64,000 nucleotides of DNA from Alishewanella longhuensis (GTDB lineage: Bacteria; Pseudomonadota; Gammaproteobacteria; Enterobacterales; Alteromonadaceae), in the NCBI RefSeq assembly GCF_014653435.1, contig NZ_BNAO01000010.1, positions 62,001 through 126,000 of the forward strand, in the 5' to 3' direction. The translations under genes were made by a program, and so were the position numbers. How positions within the stretch are numbered: the stretch's first letter is position 1; every line of letters starts with the position of its first letter. Shown here one piece after another: positions 47,326 to 56,340 of this stretch. The notes under the pieces are model-generated. The model was not told the DNA's origin. It saw only the letters and a program-made list of their open reading frames with translations, and ran no database searches.

Positions 47326-49458
47326 TTATTGCATTTTCTGTAATAAGTCTAAAATAAAGGCATACTCTTGTGCTGTTTCTCCAAGACGAGCAAATCGACC
47401 TGATTTACCGCCATGCCCAGCTTCCATGTTGGTTCGGAACAGTAACGGCTTATTATCGGTTTTCAGCTCGCGCAATCTGGCTACCCATTTCGCTGGCTCA
47501 AAATATTGGACCTGCGAATCATGCAAGCCTGTTGTTACCAGCAGAGCAGGATAAGCCTGAGCCTTTACCTGATCATAAGGTGAATATGACAACATGTAGT
47601 CGTAATACACCTTTTCTTTCGGATTGCCCCACTCATCAAACTCGTTAGTGGTCAATGGAATACTCTCGTCTAACATGGTCGTGACCACATCAACAAAGGG
47701 CACATGCGCCACTAACCCCAGATATTTTTCCGGTGCCATATTAGCAACAGCCCCCATCAGTAAGCCACCGGCACTACCGCCCATACCGATAACTTTGTCC
47801 TTAGAAGCATATTTTTCAGCCACTAAATAGTCTGTTACGGCAATATAGTCAGTAAAGGTATTAATTTTATTCAGCAACTTACCATCCTCATACCATTGTC
47901 GGCCCATTTCCTGGCCGCCACGAATATGCGCAATAGCATACACAAAACCACGATCAACTAAGGATAAGGCCGTAGAACGGAAAGAGGGATCCATTGATGC
48001 ACCATAGGAACCATAGGCATACTGGTATAAAGGGGCTGTGCCATCGCGTTTAAAGCCTTTACGGTACAATAGCGACACTGGCACCTTGACGTTCTCGGCT
48101 ACCGGCACCCAAACCCGCTCTGTCACATAATTATCTTTATCAAAGCCACCTAATACCTCTTGCTGCTTTAACAACTGCTTTTCGCCCGTTTGCATATTAA
48201 GCTGATAGACACTGGCTGGCGTAGTCAAAGAGGTGTAGGTATAACGTAACCAAGGAGTATTTTGCTCAGCATTAATTTCAAAGCCTGTGACATAAGCGGC
48301 TTCATCAGAGCTGATATAGAAGGCTTTAGCAGGATCCTGCCATGGCATAACCCGAATTTTTCTTAAGCCATCGCTACGCTCACTAATCGCCAGATAATCA
48401 TTAAATAGGGCAAAATCCTGAATAAATACAGCGTCATCATGCGCCAGTAGTGGCTGCCAGTTCGCTCTATCACCAATTTTGTCATCCGGAACAGACATCA
48501 AACGATAGTTAGGCGCTTGCCAATCGGTACGAATAATCCAACGACCGGCAATATGCTCAGCGTCATATTTAAACTCGCGTTGCCGTGGCGCAAAGACCTT
48601 AAAATCACTCTCTGGTTTAGCCGCATCCAACACCCGCAGCTCATCAGAGACAGTACTGCTCAGGTTTATCATCACAAAACGGCCATCCTGGCTATTGTTA
48701 ACCCACATGTAAAAGCTGTTGTCTTGTTCCTGATAGACCACCTTAGCTTTAGCCGGCTCCTGGCCTAGCTTATGCCGTAATACGGTATTACTTAACAAAG
48801 TAACAGGATCGTTTTGCACCAGAAAAAGTTGCTTACTGTCCGCTGACCAGGCAATAGCAGCAGATAATCCGGTTAGCTGATCCGGTAAATCTTTGCCGGT
48901 CTGTAAATCACGGATTTTCAGGGTGTACTGCCGCCGCCCAGTGGTATCTTCCATGTAAGCTAATAAACGCTGGTTTGGGCTAACCTGTAAATTAGCTGCC
49001 TGATAAAAGTCTTTACCTGCTGCCAGTTCATTAACATCCAATAATACCTGTTCAGCACCACCAGCTACCGGTTGACGCAAATAAATAGGGTATTCCTTGC
49101 CAGTTTCAAAACGGCTGAAATAACGGTAATCGCCCTTAACATAAGGTACTGAACTATCATCTTGCTTAATACGCCCAATTAACTCCTCAGTGAGTTGCTC
49201 AGTCAGCGCAGTGTAGTGTGCACTGTACTGCTGATAGTAGGCATTTTCAGCGTTTAAATAACCCAATACTTTCGGATCTTGCCGCTTGTCATCACGCAGC
49301 CAATAGTAAGGATCTATTCTGTCACCATTGGGTGAGGTCACTTTAAATTCAATTTTTTCCGCTTTTGGTGTAAGCAAGATCTTTTCCTCAGCTACTACAG
49401 TCATGGCCGGAAGTAACATGCTGGCTAGCACGAGCATTCGATAGGGTGTCTTTAACAT
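47326..49458 (-). CDS. Secreted oligopeptidase B-like serine peptidase (S9A)
   Basis: 710 aa. Signal peptide (MLVLASMLLPAMTVVA), beta-propeller domain (about 75-420), then an alpha/beta-hydrolase domain. Catalytic Ser in GMGGSAGGLLMGAVAN, Asp in TTGLHDSQVQYFEP and His in EAGHGGKSGRF. The HVPFVDVVTTMLDESIPLT block is that of oligopeptidase B, which cuts short peptides after Lys or Arg. E. coli PtrB is cytoplasmic; this copy is exported. AGAGG precedes the ATG. Transcribed alone. Confidence 0.9.
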   Translation of the reverse strand: MLKTPYRMLVLASMLLPAMTVVAEEKILLTPKAEKIEFKVTSPNGDRIDPYYWLRDDKRQDPKVLGYLNAENAYYQQYSAHYTALTEQLTEELIGRIKQDDSSVPYVKGDYRYFSRFETGKEYPIYLRQPVAGGAEQVLLDVNELAAGKDFYQAANLQVSPNQRLLAYMEDTTGRRQYTLKIRDLQTGKDLPDQLTGLSAAIAWSADSKQLFLVQNDPVTLLSNTVLRHKLGQEPAKAKVVYQEQDNSFYMWVNNSQDGRFVMINLSSTVSDELRVLDAAKPESDFKVFAPRQREFKYDAEHIAGRWIIRTDWQAPNYRLMSVPDDKIGDRANWQPLLAHDDAVFIQDFALFNDYLAISERSDGLRKIRVMPWQDPAKAFYISSDEAAYVTGFEINAEQNTPWLRYTYTSLTTPASVYQLNMQTGEKQLLKQQEVLGGFDKDNYVTERVWVPVAENVKVPVSLLYRKGFKRDGTAPLYQYAYGSYGASMDPSFRSTALSLVDRGFVYAIAHIRGGQEMGRQWYEDGKLLNKINTFTDYIAVTDYLVAEKYASKDKVIGMGGSAGGLLMGAVANMAPEKYLGLVAHVPFVDVVTTMLDESIPLTTNEFDEWGNPKEKVYYDYMLSYSPYDQVKAQAYPALLVTTGLHDSQVQYFEPAKWVARLRELKTDNKPLLFRTNMEAGHGGKSGRFARLGETAQEYAFILDLLQKMQ

Positions 49459-49546
49459 TTAACAACCTCTTGTTTAATTAATTTTGCTTGCTGTTAGGGT
49501 ATTTTATTGCATTGAGTTAAAACACAATGTTATCGCCTTGTAAGAG

Positions 49547-49633
49547 TAAAGCAGCCTGCTAGCTAAGAGCAAGCAGCTTTAGCTTCACACTGAAGATTAA
49601 TAGCGTTATATTCTTCCAGTTTTTAAAAAACTG
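49547..49633. promoter_or_regulatory. Inverted repeats between oligopeptidase and HTH gene
   Basis: A 14-bp imperfect inverted repeat (49547-49560 with 49568-49581, 12 of 14 pairs, 7-base loop) and a second, perfect one (CAGTTTTT-A-AAAAACTG, 49617-49633). They lie in the 227-bp divergent gap, 53-140 bp before the small HTH gene. Possible operators or leader structures. Confidence 0.4.
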
Positions 49634-49685
49634 ACTAATACTAAAGGGTGTGTTGATATACCCTCGATATTGCAAAGGAAATATT

Positions 49686-49868
49686 ATGAATTTAATGACT
49701 GTAGCTGAAGTGGCCGAGTTTTTAGGCGTACCAGAAAGCCGGGTAGAGCGCTTAGCCAGAGAGCATCTATTGGTTGCCAGTGATAAAGACAGCGAAGGCA
49801 AGCCGTTGTTTGCAGTTGATGACGTGACACGTTATAAAACTTTAGCTGAACGACTTGGCGGTTTATAA
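49686..49868 (+). CDS. Small excisionase/MerR-like helix-turn-helix protein
   Basis: 60 aa from the ATG at 49686, preceded by AAAGGAA. MTVAEVAEFLGVPESRVERLAREHLL (residues 4-29) is a winged helix-turn-helix as in excisionase-type proteins, followed by KPLFAVDDVTRYK. No phage or integrase genes nearby, so probably a small DNA-binding regulator. The tail overlaps the convergent kinase gene by six bases. Target unknown. Confidence 0.75.
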   Translation: MNLMTVAEVAEFLGVPESRVERLAREHLLVASDKDSEGKPLFAVDDVTRYKTLAERLGGL

Positions 49869-50762
49869 AAGCAATAACTCCGCCAGCTTATGACGCCATT
49901 GCTGTGCCGCATCTTGATAATCAGGAGCGGCTTGGTACCACAGCCAACAAAATCCACTGTATAAAACTTTTGCCAATTTCAACCGTGAGTGTAAGCTTTG
50001 TTGATAACGCAAGGCACTTTGGTTATCAGCGAAACGTCGCTTAGCATGATAATGCGTCAACATTTGCTGTTCTTGCTGCTCGCTTAACTGGAAGTGTAAC
50101 GATATTGCCGCTAAGTCAAAGCTACTGTCGGTGAGTTGTGTATATTCAAAATCAAGCAACCAAATTCTTCCTGCCGCCCACAGTAAGTTTCCTTGATGTA
50201 AATCCATATGACATAGCACTAAATCGGACGGCTGCGCTTCAAATTGATGAGCATTTTGTTGCAGAGCATTAAATAAGGATGCCGCCGGCTCCAAGGCTGG
50301 CATTTGACTATTATGCATTAGCTGCCGTAAATACTGACTCACCTGCATAATAGGCGTTTGTACCTTAAGCGCATGCAACTCTGCCAGAGTACTGGCTAAT
50401 AGCAATAGCCGCTCTGGTGTTAACGTAAGTGGTTTGCCGCCAGTTACATACTCACTGATCAGTAATTGCTGGTGATTATTCAGGCACAGCGGCGCCGGCG
50501 CTAAACCCACTGCAGCAGCGGCATGCTGACAACGCAACTCTTGCTGTCGACATACGCCCAATGTATCCAGAGGATAGCGACGCAGCACATACTCCCCCCG
50601 CTCAGTACGGACATAATAATTTAAATTACTTTCACCAGACGCCAGAGGTTTAACCTCCAATGGTGGATGGCTGGCAAAAAACTCCAGATGCTGGCAAAAC
50701 CGTGTTATAACTGCACTGGCTCCGGCATCGAGCTTTGTTGCAGTTGATAATGACTGCGCCAT
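49863..50762 (-). CDS. thiK: Thiamine kinase-like phosphotransferase
   Basis: 299 aa from the ATG at 50762, which overlaps pnuT by 58 bases; the start is uncertain. APH/choline-kinase fold: ASGESNLNYYVR loop, then catalytic CHMDLHQGNLL and metal-binding LLDFEYTQ. The pattern HMD-x-H-x-GNL...D-x-EY is the same as E. coli thiamine kinase (HMDVHAGNL...IDWEY). Position as the last gene of a TPP-riboswitch uptake operon supports phosphorylation of imported thiamine. An aminoglycoside or other small-molecule kinase is the alternative. Confidence 0.7.
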   Translation of the reverse strand: MAQSLSTATKLDAGASAVITRFCQHLEFFASHPPLEVKPLASGESNLNYYVRTERGEYVLRRYPLDTLGVCRQQELRCQHAAAAVGLAPAPLCLNNHQQLLISEYVTGGKPLTLTPERLLLLASTLAELHALKVQTPIMQVSQYLRQLMHNSQMPALEPAASLFNALQQNAHQFEAQPSDLVLCHMDLHQGNLLWAAGRIWLLDFEYTQLTDSSFDLAAISLHFQLSEQQEQQMLTHYHAKRRFADNQSALRYQQSLHSRLKLAKVLYSGFCWLWYQAAPDYQDAAQQWRHKLAELLLL

Positions 50763-51340
50763 GCAAAATATCCCACTAAAGCAATAATGGTATACAGCAT
50801 AAACAAGGCTGTCAGAAAATAAAGGTGTTTTTGGGCATAAACAAAAATACATACGGCATCTATTACCACCCAATACAACCAGTTTGACACTAACTTTTTA
50901 GCAACCAGCCAAGTAGCAACGATACTAAAGGCAGTGGTTTGGGCATCTAACCAGGCGAAATCAGCATGGGTATAGTTGGCCATCAGGTACCCCAAACCCA
51001 GCCCTGTCATTGCCGTTAAACTAATCAGCAACAAATGCCGTTGCCAGGCCCATTCAAACACAGCTCGTCCGCCGGCAGCCTGTAACTTTAATTGTTGCCA
51101 GCGCCTCCAGCCGTAGAGCGCCATTCCTGCGTAGTATAAATGCAACAACGCATCTGACAGTAAGGCGGAATCCCACATGACATGAGTAAACAACAAAGTA
51201 CTGAGTAAGGCTGCTGGCCAGCACCAGATGCTTTGCTTAAGCGCCAGTATTACATAGGCCAATGCCAACAAGGTTGCCACCAGCTCTACGCTATGCATCA
51301 GCTGCCAGTCATTAATCAGCTTACTCAGTAACTCATTCAT
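50705..51340 (-). CDS. pnuT: PnuC-family thiamine permease
   Basis: 211 aa, seven helices. WCWPAALLSTLLFTHVMWDSALLSDALLHLYYAGMALYGW is spread over about 39-78 and matches the PnuC family; NWLYWVVIDAVCIFVY is the second conserved block. PnuC proteins carry nicotinamide riboside, riboflavin or thiamine by facilitated diffusion with kinase trapping. The TPP riboswitch and neighbouring kinase make thiamine the likely substrate. Overlaps the upstream gene by four bases. Confidence 0.85.
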   Translation of the reverse strand: MNELLSKLINDWQLMHSVELVATLLALAYVILALKQSIWCWPAALLSTLLFTHVMWDSALLSDALLHLYYAGMALYGWRRWQQLKLQAAGGRAVFEWAWQRHLLLISLTAMTGLGLGYLMANYTHADFAWLDAQTTAFSIVATWLVAKKLVSNWLYWVVIDAVCIFVYAQKHLYFLTALFMLYTIIALVGYFAWRSHYQLQQSSMPEPVQL

Positions 51341-51585
51341 GGCCGCAAATCACCTGGAATAAATTTACAAACAAACACCAACTTACCGTAGGTTTGCATC
51401 GACCACCGCATGCAGTGTTGCAGGGCCTGCATTACCTCATCATAGTCGCCAAAAATCTGCGTACTCATGGTATTGGTAATAATGTGTAAACCAGGTTGCT
51501 GCGCCAGCTGCTCAATAAAAGCCTGAATAGGACCTTTATAATCATTTGCCAGCGGGTATTTACTAATTTCTACCGATAATTGCAT
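51337..51585 (-). CDS. YkoF/MTH1187-like thiamine-binding protein
   Basis: 82 aa, one ferredoxin-like domain (LSVEISKYPLANDYKGPIQA; YDEVMQALQHCMRWSMQTYG). Related to Bacillus YkoF, which binds thiamine or its pyrimidine moiety. AAGGAG precedes the ATG. No signal peptide, so cytoplasmic. Probably binds incoming thiamine. Confidence 0.8.
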   Translation of the reverse strand: MQLSVEISKYPLANDYKGPIQAFIEQLAQQPGLHIITNTMSTQIFGDYDEVMQALQHCMRWSMQTYGKLVFVCKFIPGDLRP

Positions 51586-51596
51586 ACAAAGACTCC

Positions 51597-53675
51597 TTAA
51601 AAGCTATAGCTGGCCGTTATGCCAATACGACGCGGTTCAGCAAATTGCTCATACACATGGGGCGCATATTCATCACGGGGATCATTGCCAAAATAAAAAC
51701 CGCGTACTCCGACGTCTTTATCCAGAGCATTACGTACCCAAAGCGCCAGCTCCCAGTGCTGTACTTGATAATTTAAGCGCACATTAACCAGCTCGCTGCT
51801 ACCGGCCTTGGCATTGTGGCCATCAGAATAGTAAAAGCTGCTCTTGCCCTGCACACCGGCCTGTAGCGACAGTTGCTCTGTGAACAACCAATCGGCACCG
51901 ACACTGTAGTTAACCCGCGGTGCATGCGCTTGATCGCGCCCGCTAAGATCTAAGCCACTGTCAGTAACATAGTGCCCAAGGCGGGATTGCAAGTAACCCG
52001 CACTAGCAAACAATTGAAGTTGACTATTCAACTGCAGTCGGGTTTCCATCTCTACCCCATAATTACGACCACTAGCCGCATTATCAATAAAGCCAGCAAA
52101 CTCAGGCCCTAAATCCGGGTTAATCCAGCCTTTTACCTGCATATCTTTGCGCCACATGTAAAAAGTCGCGACTCGGGTCGTTAAACTACCATCAGCACTG
52201 CTACCTTTTACGCCAAATTCTGCATTAATTACGCTTTCCGGATTAAAGCTGGCCTTAGTTGCTAATACCGCAAAGTTTTCATCGGCGGCTTTTGATAAGG
52301 CCTCGCCGTTGATACCGCCAACCTTATAACCGCGCGACACTAAACCATAAAGTAGCGCTTGCGGATTAAGCTGATAATTCAGGCTGATTTTTGCGCCCCA
52401 CATGGTTTTATCGGATTGCAAATTGATGCTGGCTACGTCCAGGTAGTCGTCTTTGTACTGTTCAATACGTCCACCCACCACTAGGCTTAACTGTTCAGTA
52501 AGCGCTGTGTGCGTCTCACCATATAGCGATAAATTCCGGCGCTGTAAGGCACTGGCAAAACGTTCTCGCTTATCTTCTTTTCGGCGTAAACGTTCTAACG
52601 TCAAATCTCGCGTACTGCCATAAAGACCAAACACCCAATCAGTATTGCCAAATAGTAGTCCCGCAGGTTTTGACACTAAACGATAGTCTAATGTCCATTG
52701 CTCACGTTCGCGCAAGTAACGATCCTGATAAGAATATTCCCAGGGATGTATGCCACGATAGCTCCAATCTTCATCAAAGCCATAATCAGAATCTGCATTA
52801 AGGTAACTAAGTTGGGCATTAAAATCAGCTACACTCAATCCCTGATAAGCGAGGTTCAGTGCCAACGCTTTACTACGCAACTTATCTTGCCCCGGCTCGT
52901 CCGATAGCGTGGTTCTGTTACGGTCAAGCGAAAAGGCATCATAGCCATTTTGCTGGTCAATAACATGTGCCGTTAAACCCAGTTGCAATTGTTCAGCTGC
53001 CAGATACTGTAGTTTAAAACGGCCGGTAAATTCGTCGATATTATTAGTATTGGCGCGGTTTAGATAAGTATTTTCGATAAAACCATCTGATTTTTGCTGA
53101 TCCAGCGTCAGGCTATACGCCAGTTGTTCTGAAACAGCTGCACTATGATAGCCAGATAACTGCCCGCTATCGTAATTGGCTAGGCTGGCACTTATTTTAC
53201 CTTCAGGGGTAAAGGTTGGGTTTTTACTGGTAAAATTCACCATCCCCGCCAGGGCATTAGTGCCAAAGCGGGTAGCTTCCGGGCCACGAAATACTTCCAA
53301 TTGCTCAGGGTGGGCCACACTGCTAATACCCAGCCCCGCATAATCAATACCATCAATTAAAATACCCACAGAAGGGTTAATAACGTCGATAAATTCGCTG
53401 CGCTCGCCAATACCCCGAATTTGGATAAAGCGGCCACGTGACGCGCCAGCAGCAAAATTAACATTGGCAAATTGTAGCAGAGCATCATCAAGATGCTGTG
53501 CTGACTGCCGCTGCAGATCTTGCTCGGTTAAAACAGCAACACTACCAGCAACCTGTTGTAAATTTTGCTGTCGAAAATCGCCTTGTACCACAATACGTTC
53601 TATATCCTGCTCAGTAGCATGCAGAGAAAAGGTAGAAAGGATAGCAAGAGATAAAGTAGAAAAACGCAAAAACAT
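51597..53675 (-). CDS. TonB-dependent receptor for thiamine
   Basis: 692 aa from the ATG at 53675, which starts at the signal peptide (FLRFSTLSLAILSTFSLHA) and has GGAG ten bases upstream; a longer reading from 53729 is less likely. TonB-box-like ERIVVQGDF, plug with IQIRGIGERSEF, VGILIDGIDY and FRGPEATRFGTN, and a barrel ending TASYSF. First gene under the TPP riboswitch, so thiamine or a derivative is the expected ligand. Thiamine-regulated TonB receptors are known in Alteromonadales from comparative genomics. Confidence 0.88.
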   Translation of the reverse strand: MFLRFSTLSLAILSTFSLHATEQDIERIVVQGDFRQQNLQQVAGSVAVLTEQDLQRQSAQHLDDALLQFANVNFAAGASRGRFIQIRGIGERSEFIDVINPSVGILIDGIDYAGLGISSVAHPEQLEVFRGPEATRFGTNALAGMVNFTSKNPTFTPEGKISASLANYDSGQLSGYHSAAVSEQLAYSLTLDQQKSDGFIENTYLNRANTNNIDEFTGRFKLQYLAAEQLQLGLTAHVIDQQNGYDAFSLDRNRTTLSDEPGQDKLRSKALALNLAYQGLSVADFNAQLSYLNADSDYGFDEDWSYRGIHPWEYSYQDRYLREREQWTLDYRLVSKPAGLLFGNTDWVFGLYGSTRDLTLERLRRKEDKRERFASALQRRNLSLYGETHTALTEQLSLVVGGRIEQYKDDYLDVASINLQSDKTMWGAKISLNYQLNPQALLYGLVSRGYKVGGINGEALSKAADENFAVLATKASFNPESVINAEFGVKGSSADGSLTTRVATFYMWRKDMQVKGWINPDLGPEFAGFIDNAASGRNYGVEMETRLQLNSQLQLFASAGYLQSRLGHYVTDSGLDLSGRDQAHAPRVNYSVGADWLFTEQLSLQAGVQGKSSFYYSDGHNAKAGSSELVNVRLNYQVQHWELALWVRNALDKDVGVRGFYFGNDPRDEYAPHVYEQFAEPRRIGITASYSF

Positions 53676-53678
53676 AGG

Positions 53679-53707
53679 TGATCGGCTCCAAAGCAATTTG
53701 AGGATCA
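53679..53707 (-). promoter_or_regulatory. Ribosome-binding-site hairpin of the TPP riboswitch
   Basis: In the mRNA TGATC (53707-53703) pairs with GATCA (53683-53679), and CTCAAA with TTTGGAG inside it. The GGAG Shine-Dalgarno is in the 3' arm, three to ten bases before the ATG. This looks like a translational expression platform, since no U-tract terminator is seen before the gene. Confidence 0.5.
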
Positions 53708-53794
53708 CACTGTTCAAAGACGACATCAAATCCGCTAACTTAAGCTAACTTAGCCTGAGTATTAAGGTAGTCAATGTGCTCTGATGGGGAGTTA

Positions 53795-53897
53795 GCACCA
53801 TCCCTCCGCCGGTATGATCCGGATCAGGTTCTAAGGGTTCGCTTGCTAGCATCTCAGCACTTTCTAACCGTAATTAAAAAGAGCACCCCTTGGTTGC
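53795..53897 (-). promoter_or_regulatory. TPP riboswitch (THI element)
   Basis: All consensus blocks are present on the minus strand: GGGGTGCT, then CTGAGA after a variable P3 hairpin, ACCC, GAACCTGATCCGGAT, and CCGGCGGAGGGATGGTGC. P1 can form between GCAACCA and TGGTGC. It lies about 120 bases before the TonB receptor start and should repress the operon when thiamine pyrophosphate is plentiful. Confidence 0.96.
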
Positions 53898-53903
53898 CGT
53901 TGC

Positions 53904-53932
53904 AGTCTATGCGCTTTTACAAAAAAAAACAA
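53904..53932 (-). promoter_or_regulatory. Candidate sigma70 promoter of the thiamine operon
   Basis: -35 TTGTTT (53932-53927) and -10 TAGACT (53909-53904) with a 17-base spacer. The predicted start, 53898-53897, falls exactly at the first base of the TPP aptamer, which supports the call. It lies between the preceding gene's stop and the riboswitch. Confidence 0.6.
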
Positions 53933-53934
53933 TG

Positions 53935-56340
53935 TTAACGCCAACAACCTTTATCATCCAGGCAAAGTTTTAGCTGTGCCGCCAGATCAACAGCTGGCAG
54001 TGGTTTGGCAAATAAGTAGCCCTGACCGATATCACAATGATGCTGCAGTAGCGCCTTGCATTGTGCCTGGGTCTCCACGCCCTCAGCCACCACTTCTAAA
54101 CCTAACTTACGCACCATAGCAATCGTAGAGGTGATAATATCGAAGTCCGCTTGATTATCTAACATGCCAAACACAAAACTTTTATCAATCTTGATGGTAT
54201 CTACCGGCATTTGCCGTAAATAGCTCAGTGAAGAGTAACCGGTACCAAAATCATCAATTGCCAGCCTAAAACCTAAGGCTTTCAAGCGCTGCATATTGGT
54301 GATGGTTTCGCCAATACTATTGGCTAACAAGCTTTCGGTCAGCTCAAGCTCGAACATCGCGGCAGATAATTGATGGTGCTGCAGTTGCTGCTGCAAAAAA
54401 ACCGGCAAATTAGGATCATTTAACTGAGCAGCGGAAAGATTAATTGCCACTGTCAGCTCGGTAAAACCTGCCTGGCGCAGAGCAATCATGAGTATGAAAC
54501 TTTGTTCAATTACCCAGTAACCAACCGGCACCATCAGGTTCGCATATTCCAATACCGTAATAAACTCGTCTGGAGGCACCAGCCCCCGGGACGGGCTTTG
54601 CCAACGCAGTAACACTTCAAGTCCCTGTAGTTGCTGATCTAGCAAGCGGATCTTTGGCTGGGCATACAGTAAAAACTGTTGCTGCAACAAGGCTTGCTTT
54701 AGCTCACTTTCCAATGCCAGACGATTCTGATAAGCATCGAACATTTGTTGGCTATAAAAATGCAGACTATTACCACCCTGAGCTTTTGCCTGATACATCG
54801 CCAAATCCGCTTGGCGTACCAAGTCGTCAGGCTTTAAATGCGCATCACGGGTACAACTAATACCAATACTTACACTAAGTTGATACTGCTCTTCTGCTAG
54901 CTGCATGGGTTCCTGAAAAACGGTAATCAGGGTGTTGGCTAAATCCACCAATAATTCTGGCGAGGCAACTTCGGTAACAATCACAAATTCATCACCGCCA
55001 AAACGACAAATGAGATCTGTTGGTGCCAGGGCTTGCCTGAGACGATTTGCCGCCTCAATTAATAACTGATCTCCTTGTTCATGACCACGGATATCATTCA
55101 CCCGCTTAAACTGATCAAGATCTAAAAACAATAAACCCAAACAGACACTACTACTACTTAATCCTGCAATACTTTTTTTCAGGTGAAACTGCAGCATATT
55201 GCGATTTGCCAAGCCCGTGAGCAGATCGAACATGGCCATGTTTTCCAGTTCCCGGGTTTTTGCTGCAATGTTGTCTTGTAGTAACTCTAATTTACAACTT
55301 AAGGCTTCACTGGCTTTGTGCAAGCGATCGACTTCATCACTTAGCCAAGCAGAGGGCTTTGGCAACGCCTCGCGAAAAGGTCGAAACTTATTCTCAGCCA
55401 GTAGGGGTAGCGCAAACGATATCTGCAATAACCTGCCGGTTAAGCGGCGGGTTAACCAATAAGCCAGCCAGAAAAAAAGTAAAAAACAGATTAACGCCAG
55501 AGCAATTAGTTGCCACTTAAACGTATTATTGGCCGCTTGATAAGCGGCAATATCCTCCAGCAGCAAAATTGCATACTGTTGGCGCCCCTGAGTTACCAGT
55601 GGCAGTTGATGCACAAAATAAGGGGTCTCATTAAGTGTTAAGCCTGTCATAGTAGCTTGTTGTAAGCTCTCTGCATTAAGTTGTGCCAGTGCAGTAATGA
55701 TAATCTTAGCAAAATCAATCGCCGCGGTGGTGGCTGAGAGTACAGATAAGCCCTGCTCATCAAAACGTACTATGGCCACTTCACTTTGCAAGGCTTGCCC
55801 AAGCGCTATAACAACACCTGCCAAGGTTTGACTGGAAATCAGCACCGCAATATTGCCATCCTGATCAGAGAGCGGCACGCTAACCAAACTGCTGCAATGC
55901 GCTGCACAATAAATCCGGGATTGCGGGCGCTGCTCAAGATAAGTTTGTTCTACCATAGGCATTAATGCTGCAGGAAAAGGCGCAGATTGAAACAGCGCTT
56001 CGGTGCTTTGCTCTGAAAAAAGCCATAACGATTCTATATTCAGATGTAAACTTAAGGCGTCGTACCGTTGCGATAATTCGGCTAAAAAACCCGAAAAACC
56101 TTGCTGTTGTGGCAAAGACGCCAACTCAGCAAAACTTTCAAACCAGGCTTGTTGCTGGCTTTGCAGCAATAGCTGATACTGCAAAAAATGCTGGGTAACT
56201 TGTTGTTGTTTTAATTGCTGCTGCTCTATAAAACTCTCGTTTAAACGCTCTAGCGATAAACTGGTTACCAGCACAATAAGTACCAGCATAAGAGCCAGCA
56301 TCAGGCCGATAATTTTGGTATTAAAGCTAAAGAATCGCAT
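53935..56340 (-). CDS. Membrane GGDEF-EAL c-di-GMP enzyme
   Basis: 801 aa. TM1 at about 8-28, a periplasmic sensor of about 250 residues, TM2 at about 280-298, a HAMP-like linker and coiled coil, GGDEF (about 370-525) and EAL (about 545-795). The GGDEF is intact (RFGGDEF) but the inhibitory RxxD site reads APTD. The EAL domain keeps EVLLRW, the metal-ligand ELTE, DDFGTGYSS, AEGVET and the Q of GQGYLF, so phosphodiesterase activity is likely. Starts on the stop of the barrel gene (TAATG). Probably transduces a periplasmic signal from the two upstream gene products. Confidence 0.92.
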   Translation of the reverse strand: MRFFSFNTKIIGLMLALMLVLIVLVTSLSLERLNESFIEQQQLKQQQVTQHFLQYQLLLQSQQQAWFESFAELASLPQQQGFSGFLAELSQRYDALSLHLNIESLWLFSEQSTEALFQSAPFPAALMPMVEQTYLEQRPQSRIYCAAHCSSLVSVPLSDQDGNIAVLISSQTLAGVVIALGQALQSEVAIVRFDEQGLSVLSATTAAIDFAKIIITALAQLNAESLQQATMTGLTLNETPYFVHQLPLVTQGRQQYAILLLEDIAAYQAANNTFKWQLIALALICFLLFFWLAYWLTRRLTGRLLQISFALPLLAENKFRPFREALPKPSAWLSDEVDRLHKASEALSCKLELLQDNIAAKTRELENMAMFDLLTGLANRNMLQFHLKKSIAGLSSSSVCLGLLFLDLDQFKRVNDIRGHEQGDQLLIEAANRLRQALAPTDLICRFGGDEFVIVTEVASPELLVDLANTLITVFQEPMQLAEEQYQLSVSIGISCTRDAHLKPDDLVRQADLAMYQAKAQGGNSLHFYSQQMFDAYQNRLALESELKQALLQQQFLLYAQPKIRLLDQQLQGLEVLLRWQSPSRGLVPPDEFITVLEYANLMVPVGYWVIEQSFILMIALRQAGFTELTVAINLSAAQLNDPNLPVFLQQQLQHHQLSAAMFELELTESLLANSIGETITNMQRLKALGFRLAIDDFGTGYSSLSYLRQMPVDTIKIDKSFVFGMLDNQADFDIITSTIAMVRKLGLEVVAEGVETQAQCKALLQHHCDIGQGYLFAKPLPAVDLAAQLKLCLDDKGCWR

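Noticed and set aside
49686-49868. HTH protein as phage excisionase and mark of a mobile element
   Set aside because: No integrase, attachment site or other phage gene in the surroundings.
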